Shown: positions 1-5,196 of the stretch, piece after piece | Layout: each line of letters starts with the position of its first letter | How positions within the stretch are numbered: position 1 is the stretch's first letter | Source of the DNA: Candidatus Bathyarchaeota archaeon B63 | Lineage (GTDB): Archaea; Thermoproteota; Bathyarchaeia; Bathyarchaeales; DTEX01 | Length of the DNA: 7,219 nt | Direction: 5' to 3' | NCBI GenBank assembly: GCA_001593845.1 | Contig: LUCF01000042.1 | Coordinates: 1 to 7,219 of the forward strand | The notes under the pieces: model-generated | The model's database searches: none | Told to the model about the DNA's origin: nothing | Seen by the model: only the letters and a program-made list of their open reading frames with translations | Translations under genes and position numbers: made by a program

Positions 1-1033
1 TCCTGATGGGGTCCTTAAGCAGATCATTCATTAGGGGGGTGTGGAGGGTCCTGTACTCTACGAACAGCGCCTTCTTCAACGATGCAACCAGATGGAGGGC
101 CGCGGCGAAGTTTATCCCGGTGCTCCAGCTGTGAGGGACAAGTGGGATGTTCCATATCTCGGCTAGGTCGCCTATTCTCCTACACTCGGAGAGCCCCCCG
201 GCCATATGCACGTCGGGCTGAATTATGTCCACGGCTCTCCGGACGATCCATTCTTTGAATCCATACGCTGTTTGGAGCTGCTCTCCAGCCGCGATGTTCA
301 TGTCTAGGCTCTTGGAAAGTAATGCGTATCCGTCTATGTCGTCTCTGGGCAGGGGCTCCTCCCACCAGAAGATCTCGTACCGCTCAAGTTTTCTTCCGAG
401 CTTGATGGCCTCAGATGTGGATAGGGAGCCGGGTCCGTCGACCATGAGGGTCACATCATAGCCGATCGTGTCCCTGATCTCCCTGATCATGTTTATGCTC
501 TCTTCGACGTTTAGGCCGAATCCCCCGTATCCGAGCTTTATCGCCTTGAACTTCTCATCTATGAGCCTCTTAACAAGCCTGATCGTCTTCTCCGGCCGCC
601 TCATATCGAAGATGTCACTCGCGTATACCTGTATCCTGCTGTGCTGTTTCCCCCCGAGGATTCTGCATACGGGCTGATTCGTCTTCTTCCCAAGGATATC
701 CATCAGCGCGGTGTCTATTGCGCTTATCGCCGTCAATGCGAGGCCCCCCTGCTGGGTGTACATCTCGCTCTGCTGCATCTTCCACCAAAGCCTCCTAAAG
801 TCGGCGGGGTTCTCGCCCAATAGAAGGTTCCGTAGCCCCTTCTCGATGAGCACCTTCACGGCGAGGGCGGCTTCATGATAAAGAGAGTGGGTCATCGCGT
901 CTCCCACCCCAGCTATGCCCTCGTCAGTCTCAACCGTTACGATGGCTATTGAGCCTCTAGGCCCATGGGGAACCGGACGGCCTGATGGAAGCTCATGCCT
1001 GACAATCCTAACTTTAACATCAGTTATCCTCAA
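1..1033 (-). CDS. Mandelate racemase/enolase-superfamily acid-sugar dehydratase candidate (3' end beyond window)
   Basis: 344 residues are visible; the C-terminus runs off the window edge. The N-terminal capping domain (about 1-125) opens with MRITDVKV, usual for this family. The barrel carries Lys166 (AIKLG), metal ligands Asp199 (MVDGPG), Glu225/226 (WWEEP) and Glu251 (AGEQ), Asp274 (QPD) and His301 (VPHSW), the last two forming the His-Asp dyad of the mandelate racemase subgroup. Known enzymes of this subgroup abstract a proton alpha to a carboxylate with Mg2+; most are sugar-acid dehydratases. The KxK motif of racemases reads K-L-G here, so the base on that face is missing, which favours a dehydratase over a racemase (inference). 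The substrate cannot be read. The TTG start is chosen because GAGGT lies 7 bases upstream, an in-frame TGA lies just beyond, and the first in-frame ATG would remove about 46 residues of the conserved N-terminal domain. A separate TATA element suggests its own promoter 72 bases after the dehydrogenase gene. Confidence 0.9.
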   Translation of the reverse strand, partial: MRITDVKVRIVRHELPSGRPVPHGPRGSIAIVTVETDEGIAGVGDAMTHSLYHEAALAVKVLIEKGLRNLLLGENPADFRRLWWKMQQSEMYTQQGGLALTAISAIDTALMDILGKKTNQPVCRILGGKQHSRIQVYASDIFDMRRPEKTIRLVKRLIDEKFKAIKLGYGGFGLNVEESINMIREIRDTIGYDVTLMVDGPGSLSTSEAIKLGRKLERYEIFWWEEPLPRDDIDGYALLSKSLDMNIAAGEQLQTAYGFKEWIVRRAVDIIQPDVHMAGGLSECRRIGDLAEIWNIPLVPHSWSTGINFAAALHLVASLKKALFVEYRTLHTPLMNDLLKDPIR

Positions 1034-1040
1034 GCCGCAG

Positions 1041-1077
1041 ACCTCAAATCAGCAATAAATAGGAATGTGCATATAAA
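1041..1077 (-). promoter_or_regulatory. TATA element and ribosome binding site for the enolase-superfamily gene
   Basis: On the minus strand TTTATAT (1071-1077) sits so that transcription should begin near 1048, about 26 bases downstream. The Shine-Dalgarno sequence GAGGT is at 1041-1045, seven bases before the TTG start at 1033. This gives a very short leader carrying little more than the ribosome binding site, a common archaeal arrangement. It implies that this gene can be transcribed separately from the upstream dehydrogenase. The start site is inferred from spacing, not observed. Confidence 0.6.
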
Positions 1078-1105
1078 CTGATCCGGTGATCCTCATCCTG
1101 GGGGG

Positions 1106-2200
1106 TCATCCGGGTATCAGCACGACCTTCGTAGCCTTCCTTTCGCCTACAAGCCTAAGGGCCTCAGTAGCCTCGCTCAGCGGAAGCCTGTGAGAGACGA
1201 GGTCCCCGAACGGGAACCTTCCGTTCTGTATGAGCCTGACGGCCCTGTAGAGATGCGACGAGTCGCTCACCCAGACCCCCTGAATCTTTATGTTCTTCCT
1301 GGTGATGAGGCGGAAACAGTCTATGCTTGCTTCTCCCCCAGCCACCCCGAACCCAGGCACGACGTATGCGCCGCCCATCCTTACGTGGTGTAGACCCTCC
1401 ATGAACGCTTCAACCGATCCGCTGCACTCGTAGGCCACGTCAACCCCAAGTCCGCCTGTCATCTCACGTATGATCTCGACCCTCTCCTCTAACGTCGTCT
1501 CTCTACGGTTTATCGTCTCGTCAGCCCCGAACCTCCTCGCCATCTCCAGCCGCTCCTCAGTCCCGCCTATGATGATAACCCTTGAGGCTTCATACTCTTT
1601 GGAGAAGGCTACGTGGAAGATCCCGAGGGGGCCTGGGCCCTGTATTAGGACGGTGTCGCCGATCCTGGGGGGATGAAGCTCGATGCTGTGCGCCGATGTT
1701 GCTCCTGAGCATGACGCCGGAACGATCGTCGCGTGATCCACATCCTCATCCAGCTTTATGATCTCTGTTCTCCCATCGAGGACGATGGCTTCTGAGTAGC
1801 AGCCATTCAAGTATGGGGGCTCCCTGCAGGTCTTTGATATCCCGTATGTCCATCGATGCGGACAAAGCGACGGCTCTTTAAAGACCGTGCAGAAGGGGCA
1901 GCTTCCGCATGTTACGCCCCTATTCCATATTATCGGGTCTCCGCTCTTAAGGGGATTTCCGAATATATCATCCTTCTCGCCTTTTATCTCCTCGATTATG
2001 CCCACGCCCTCGTGGCCCAAGATGATGGGCAGTGAGACCCTCTCATCCATGCCCATCCAGATGTGATGATCAGACCCGCAGACGCCTGAAGCCGTGAGTC
2101 TGACGAGGATCTCCCCCCTCCTCAGCCTCGGGCGGCTGAAACTCATCATCCTCAGGGGCTTCCTGAACTCCACGAGTACAGATGCATGAATCTTCTCCAT
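1106..2200 (-). CDS. Zinc-dependent medium-chain alcohol/polyol dehydrogenase
   Basis: 364 residues, a normal length for the medium-chain dehydrogenase/reductase family, in the threonine/sorbitol-dehydrogenase-like zinc branch. Catalytic zinc ligands are likely Cys41 (GVCGSD), His63-Glu64 (GHEGVG) and Cys164 (PASC). A structural zinc lobe is present at Cys98, Cys101, Cys104 and Cys113, with 8 rather than the usual 7 residues between the last two. The nucleotide-binding fold has GPGPLG at 188-193. Where NAD-dependent members have Asp at the end of the second strand, this protein has Gly212-Gly213-Thr214, which could favour NADP (inference). The expected reaction is reversible oxidation of a secondary alcohol or polyol to a ketone. 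An upstream in-frame ATG at 2248, directly after the flavoprotein stop (TAAATG), would add 16 residues. I prefer 2200 because GGGGAGGT lies just before it and the protein then begins in the usual way (MEKIHASVL). It is probably cotranscribed with the flavoprotein. Confidence 0.9.
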   Translation of the reverse strand: MEKIHASVLVEFRKPLRMMSFSRPRLRRGEILVRLTASGVCGSDHHIWMGMDERVSLPIILGHEGVGIIEEIKGEKDDIFGNPLKSGDPIIWNRGVTCGSCPFCTVFKEPSLCPHRWTYGISKTCREPPYLNGCYSEAIVLDGRTEIIKLDEDVDHATIVPASCSGATSAHSIELHPPRIGDTVLIQGPGPLGIFHVAFSKEYEASRVIIIGGTEERLEMARRFGADETINRRETTLEERVEIIREMTGGLGVDVAYECSGSVEAFMEGLHHVRMGGAYVVPGFGVAGGEASIDCFRLITRKNIKIQGVWVSDSSHLYRAVRLIQNGRFPFGDLVSHRLPLSEATEALRLVGERKATKVVLIPG

Positions 2201-2204
2201 ATCG

Positions 2205-2212
2205 ACCTCCCC
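2205..2212 (-). promoter_or_regulatory. Ribosome binding site deciding the dehydrogenase start
   Basis: GGGGAGGT on the minus strand ends four bases before the ATG at 2200. The competing in-frame ATG at 2248 has no comparable purine-rich site before it, so this element supports the shorter 364-residue protein and a 48-base gap after the flavoprotein stop codon. Confidence 0.65.
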
Positions 2213-2248
2213 ACATCGATCATGCTCCGTATATGTAACCATGCGCAT

Positions 2249-3961
2249 TTACGGATGGATGATCATCCTCGGCCTCCGCAGATTAACGGATAGGCCCCCG
2301 CCGTCCCAGCTGATCTCTATCATCCTTAACCATCTCCCATCATCCCTCTCAGGATAGTCCTCCCTGTAGTGGCTCCCCCTAGTCTCCCTCCTGGTCAATG
2401 CGGCCTTAGTGATTGCCATCCCCAACTCAACCATGTTCCTGAGCTCCAAGGCGCCAACAAGCCCTTCCTCATCAACGAATATCCGCGAGGCGACTATCCC
2501 ATGAAGGCCTGAAAGCTCCTTGAGGGTTCGATTCAGACCTCTTTCATTCCTGACCACGGAGACGTTCCGCCACATCAGCTGCTTCACCCTCCCCATGAGC
2601 GGCTCGACGTTGTAGTCCCCCCTCATCCTGGATACGGAATCGATAAGACCCACGATCCTCCCAGCGTCCCTAGGGCTGATCGCCCTCACGGCCCTCTTGG
2701 CCCTCAGAGCTGCTTGCCTCCCAGCCCTAGCTCCGAAGACTTGGCAGTCCGCGAGTGAGTTGCCTCCGGGACGATCCGCCCCATGAGGCCCCCCAGCCAC
2801 CTCCCCAGCGGCGTAGAGCCCAGTCAGGTTCGTCTCAGCCCTCTCATTTATGAGGACCCCGCCGTTAAGGTGCTGAATCGCTGGGGCTATCTCTAACGGC
2901 TCCCTCCTAATATCGACTCCTCTACGTGAAAAGAACCTAAAGGGTATTGAGGCCTTCTCCTCGATCCTCTCAGGGGGCACATGCGAGAGATCGAAGAGGA
3001 CGCATCCCCTCTCCGTTCCCCTGCCCTCAAGTATCTCAGTGAAATTGGCGATGTCGATGTAGCCTGAGGGGTTCCTCATGGTGAAGGGGAAAGTGACGGA
3101 TTTAAGCCTGTACACATCCTCGATGCTGATCCCGCCAGGCAGGTACTTGGCCAAGTACTCTTCCCCCCTCCCATTCATCAGCCTCGGCCCCAGCCTCCAG
3201 AGGACGCCGCCGACGTCAAACTTGAAGGGGGAGACGACGCATGGGCCGATCTGCATGAACTCAAGGTTCACGAGCTTAGCCCCAGCTCGAAGGGCCATGG
3301 CATACCCGTCCCCAGTCATTCCAGGCGGGAAGACATTGTATGAGTAGAGGCCCCCATGCCCGCCAGTTGCCAGGATGACGGACTTGGCTAGGAAGACGAT
3401 CCGCTCCAGGGTCTCCATGTGGATCCCAACGGCCCCGCCGACAACCCCGCCCCTCTCTATGAGGTCGACCACCATCACGTTCTCGATTACATTTATGCCC
3501 CTCTCCATCACCTGCCCCTTCAAGGCCTTCATTATCTGCCTGCCGGTGTCAGCGCCTGTCCCGCATGCCCTCGGATAAGTCGCACCGTCAGACATCACCT
3601 GGAGGAAGCTCCCATCAGGCCGCCTGAGGAAGTCGACGCCCCACTCGACCAGCTCATGAAACCTATCCGGGGCCTCATAAGCGATTATCCTTGAAAGGTC
3701 TTGGTCGCAGACGTAGGCGCCCGTCTCAACTATATCCCGGAAATGAGCCTCGCAGCTGTCCCTAGGATCAGCTATCCCCAAAGCAGCCCCATAAGCCATC
3801 CACTCAGAGGCCGAGTTCGGGGTACATCCAGAGGCTCCGTACCTGCCCTTACAGACTATGGTAGTCTCGGCTCCCTGCTCATCAGCCTCGATGGCCGCCC
3901 TCGACCCAGCTCCGCCGCCCCCGATGACGAGGACATCAGTCTTAATTACATTCCCCGGCAG
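2249..3961 (-). CDS. Stand-alone FAD flavoprotein of the fumarate reductase/L-aspartate oxidase superfamily, probable CTG start
   Basis: 570 residues if translation begins at CTG. The FAD Rossmann motif VIGGGGAGSRAA is at 12-23. GASGCT (42-47) takes the place where respiratory family members carry the histidine that binds FAD covalently, so FAD is probably non-covalent. Further family motifs: CGTGADTGR (about 133-141), ATGGHGG (198-204), TGDGYAMALRAGA (216-228), HLNGGV with His364, AAGEVAGGPHGADRPGGNSLA (384-404) and the C-terminal RGSHYREDYPERDD (528-541). One of the two dicarboxylate-binding histidines of fumarate reductase is replaced: the site reads EFMQIGP with Gly239. Fumarate or succinate is therefore not a safe substrate; the protein is best called an FAD-dependent oxidoreductase of this fold. 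No iron-sulfur or membrane-anchor subunit is adjacent. From M55 (3799) the frame is clear, but starting there would delete the FAD motif. Upstream is a TAG, then no ATG/GTG/TTG. The dehydrogenase gene follows after 48 bases, probably as one operon. Confidence 0.9.
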   Translation of the reverse strand: MPGNVIKTDVLVIGGGGAGSRAAIEADEQGAETTIVCKGRYGASGCTPNSASEWMAYGAALGIADPRDSCEAHFRDIVETGAYVCDQDLSRIIAYEAPDRFHELVEWGVDFLRRPDGSFLQVMSDGATYPRACGTGADTGRQIMKALKGQVMERGINVIENVMVVDLIERGGVVGGAVGIHMETLERIVFLAKSVILATGGHGGLYSYNVFPPGMTGDGYAMALRAGAKLVNLEFMQIGPCVVSPFKFDVGGVLWRLGPRLMNGRGEEYLAKYLPGGISIEDVYRLKSVTFPFTMRNPSGYIDIANFTEILEGRGTERGCVLFDLSHVPPERIEEKASIPFRFFSRRGVDIRREPLEIAPAIQHLNGGVLINERAETNLTGLYAAGEVAGGPHGADRPGGNSLADCQVFGARAGRQAALRAKRAVRAISPRDAGRIVGLIDSVSRMRGDYNVEPLMGRVKQLMWRNVSVVRNERGLNRTLKELSGLHGIVASRIFVDEEGLVGALELRNMVELGMAITKAALTRRETRGSHYREDYPERDDGRWLRMIEISWDGGGLSVNLRRPRMIIHP

Positions 3962-3968
3962 AGATATG

Positions 3969-3974
3969 CACCTC
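3969..3974 (-). promoter_or_regulatory. Ribosome binding site before the flavoprotein CTG
   Basis: GAGGTG on the minus strand is seven bases before the CTG at 3961, matching the spacing seen for the TTG-started enolase-superfamily gene (GAGGT, seven bases). It is the main reason for choosing CTG as the start. The nearest ATG (3951-3949) is followed at once by TAA in its own frame and cannot encode the protein. Confidence 0.6.
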
Positions 3975-4009
3975 TAATTTTAGAATCACACATCTTATCA
4001 CTATGAGAT

Positions 4010-4019
4010 TTTATATAAA
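4010..4019 (-). promoter_or_regulatory. Strong TATA element for the flavoprotein-dehydrogenase operon
   Basis: TTTATATAAA is a near-ideal archaeal TATA box. A start of transcription about 26 bases downstream (near 3988) would give a leader of roughly 27 bases that contains the GAGGTG site. The element overlaps the last codons and stop (4011-4013) of the vapB remnant. The sequence is self-complementary, so it could bind TBP in either direction, but I see no plus-strand gene for it to serve. Confidence 0.65.
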
Positions 4020-4206
4020 CCCTGCCTTCAGGGCCTTTCTCCTGAGCCTCTCGTTTATAATTAGGGCCTCAGCAAGGTTTCTCGTGCTTTCATTCTGTGC
4101 CCTTTTTGAGGATTGCCTCCCGTATAACCTGACTCCAGTTTATGTACCCGTATTTCTTCATCAGGCCTTTTATCTCCTTAGATACTCTTACAGTAATGGT
4201 CGGCAT
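4011..4206 (-). pseudogene. Orphan VapB-like ribbon-helix-helix antitoxin, frameshifted
   Basis: From ATG at 4206 the frame reads MPTITVRVSKEIKGL, continues through YINWSQVIREAILKK, and then stops at TGA (4090-4092) after 38 residues. Skipping one base in the A5 run (T5 at 4103-4107 on the plus strand) restores a frame that continues KRAQNESTRNLAEALII, then NERLRRKALKAGFI, to TAA at 4011. The joined 64-residue product has the order expected of an archaeal VapB: N-terminal DNA-binding strand, two helices, then a basic AEAL..NERLRRKA stretch. Family members usually continue with a further tail that embraces the VapC toxin; here that tail is missing. No PIN-domain vapC follows: the next gene is the flavoprotein. 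I infer a decaying, toxin-less antitoxin gene. A homopolymer sequencing error or programmed +1 slippage is the alternative for the frame break, but neither explains the missing partner. The intact N-terminal part could still bind DNA. Confidence 0.75.
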
Positions 4207-4230
4207 GACTTATCTAATTGTGAATACTGT

Positions 4231-4240
4231 AATTAAAAAA
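4231..4240 (-). promoter_or_regulatory. Possible TATA element of the vapB remnant, or T-rich terminator
   Basis: TTTTTTAATT on the minus strand is placed so that transcription would begin close to the vapB ATG, giving an almost leaderless message; no Shine-Dalgarno sequence precedes that ATG. The T6 run (4235-4240) could equally end transcription from the phosphorylase-like gene, since archaeal terminators are often simple T tracts. The two roles cannot be told apart from sequence. Confidence 0.3.
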
Positions 4241-4306
4241 CAAAGGGTTGTCGCTTGAAGATATGAATAACAGATCTAAGAAGATGATCAATCTCAATTA
4301 ACTCAC

Positions 4307-4322
4307 ATATCCTTGAGGATAT
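4307..4322. repeat. Small perfect inverted repeat in the 4207-4389 intergenic stretch
   Basis: ATATCC-TTGA-GGATAT forms a six-base-pair stem with a four-base loop. It lies between the stop of the phosphorylase-like gene and the vapB remnant. It could be a protein-binding site or part of the 3' untranslated region. No T run follows it directly. Otherwise this 183-base gap shows no gene or tRNA that I can recognise. Confidence 0.3.
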
Positions 4323-4389
4323 TTCCGGAGACCGAGACTGATTTGCGGCGAGAGCCTAAACGTTTATCACGATCATTAAGAATGAAGTG

Positions 4390-4974
4390 CTAGATCAGCC
4401 TTGATAAAGCCTCAAGGGCCATCTTGAAAATATCATCTTTAAGCTCTTCCTCATACTCCACGAATCTTATCTTTTCCTCATATTTGTAATCTGAAACACC
4501 TAAAATCGCGACTGAAGGAATATTATGTTTATTGGCTAAGTAATACACCGTTGCAGTCTCCATATCTACGCTTTCAGCTTCTTCCCTCCCGATTTTAGTC
4601 ACGAAGGACAGTGTGCTTAGGTGGTTCTTACGGATATGGATGGTGAAGCCGGAATCCCTTATAACTTCGATCGCGGTCTCGACCAAAAGATCGTCAGCCC
4701 TGCCACCTATCCCAACGGCCTCTTGATGCGCTTCGATGGGCACAACTACACTTCTATTTTTTATTGGGAACCCTAGGTAGCAACTACCGAATAAGATTAT
4801 GTATCTAGGCTTCTTAGCGCATAAGAAACCGTCTAACACATCCAATGTCCTAGAGACGGCGTAGATGACGGAGTACCAGACAACCCTATAATTTAGACTG
4901 AATGAAAAACTCTGCCCCCTCCATACATCACAAAGATCTTCAAGGCCATCTTGAGAGAGAAGGTGAAAAGCCAC
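4390..4974 (-). CDS. PNP/UDP-family nucleoside phosphorylase-like protein, N-terminus probably missing
   Basis: 194 residues from GTG at 4974, shorter than the roughly 230-290 usual for purine/uridine phosphorylases and related nucleosidases. Family features: strand plus glycine turn YIILFGSC (59-66), VVVPIEAHQE (77-86) in the place of the VVVPTEA motif, the ribose-binding segment SVDMETATVYYLA (135-147, Glu139) and the strand AILGVSD (156-162), whose Asp162 aligns with the catalytic or base-binding Asp. Known members cleave N-glycosidic bonds of nucleosides, with phosphate or water, in the cytosol; the substrate cannot be assigned. Missing or altered: the N-terminal glycine-rich phosphate loop, and the G-[IV]-G turn before the central helix, which reads YAV (38-40). 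An in-frame TAG lies three codons before the GTG and no clear ribosome binding site precedes it. The gene is therefore either a divergent short homologue or, more likely, a frameshifted remnant. Confidence 0.65.
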   Translation of the reverse strand: MAFHLLSQDGLEDLCDVWRGQSFSFSLNYRVVWYSVIYAVSRTLDVLDGFLCAKKPRYIILFGSCYLGFPIKNRSVVVPIEAHQEAVGIGGRADDLLVETAIEVIRDSGFTIHIRKNHLSTLSFVTKIGREEAESVDMETATVYYLANKHNIPSVAILGVSDYKYEEKIRFVEYEEELKDDIFKMALEALSRLI

Positions 4975-5193
4975 AAAGCAGCCCTACTAACACCGTGAAC
5001 CACACGCCTGCCTCTCAATCGCTTCATAAATAAAAGCGTACGGTTCACACAAACAAAAACTAACTTCTCCCTTTCACCCAAAACGCTTCCCGAAAACACT
5101 TTCGGAACTACTGAAATATACGATAGGCTTAGAGCATTATTTCGGAATTGATGCCCCTCATCATCATTAACCTCTAAGGACGATTTACAGAAC
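4893..5193 (-). other. Open frame upstream of the phosphorylase-like gene, possible lost N-terminal part
   Basis: A frame without stops runs about 100 codons from just after the GH38 stop to TAA at 4893-4895, overlapping the first 80 bases of the phosphorylase-like gene in another frame. Its first usual start codon is GTG at 5099. The product includes LVFVCVNRTLLFMKRLRGRR and RVVHGVSRAAL, which loosely resemble the N-terminal strands of phosphorylases, but I cannot confirm homology. If it is real, one or more frameshifts separate it from the body of the gene. GAGGT at 5163-5167 followed by ATGATGATG gives another short frame that stops after 11-12 codons, which fits decay of an original start region. 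Noncoding DNA remains possible. Confidence 0.3.
5020..5038 (-). promoter_or_regulatory. Weak TATA candidate for the phosphorylase-like gene
   Basis: CGCTTTTATTTATGAAGCG on the minus strand contains a TATA-like core, TTTATTTATG, flanked by the inverted arms CGCTT and AAGCG. Initiation 26 bases downstream would fall near 5004, about 30 bases before the GTG at 4974. The same bases are codons if the upstream open frame is translated, so the two readings compete. Confidence 0.25.
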
Positions 5194-5196
5194 TAT

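Noticed and set aside
1080..1092. The direct repeat GATCC-GGT-GATCC before the enolase-superfamily gene as an operator
   Set aside because: It lies just upstream of the TATA element, but five-base repeats are common by chance and no second copy or symmetry supports it.
3078..4236. Several plus-strand open frames of 67-101 codons opposite the flavoprotein and the vapB remnant
   Set aside because: They lie antisense to well-supported genes, their products have no recognisable motifs, and such shadows are expected in GC-rich coding DNA.
4281..4340. A possible C/D-box small RNA on the plus strand (ATGATCA near 4285 and CTGA near 4338)
   Set aside because: The C box has a mismatch at an important position, and no convincing D' and C' boxes are present between the two.
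4233..4355. A 40-codon open stretch on the minus strand (ANQSRSPEISSRICELI and onward) ending at the T-rich tract
   Set aside because: It has no usable start codon or ribosome binding site, the length is within chance, and I recognise no family. It could be a protein remnant, but the sequence gives no positive support.
4321..4380. A GC-richer stretch that could suggest a tRNA end or attachment site
   Set aside because: I could not build an acceptor stem, T arm or anticodon arm on either strand, and found no matching direct repeat.
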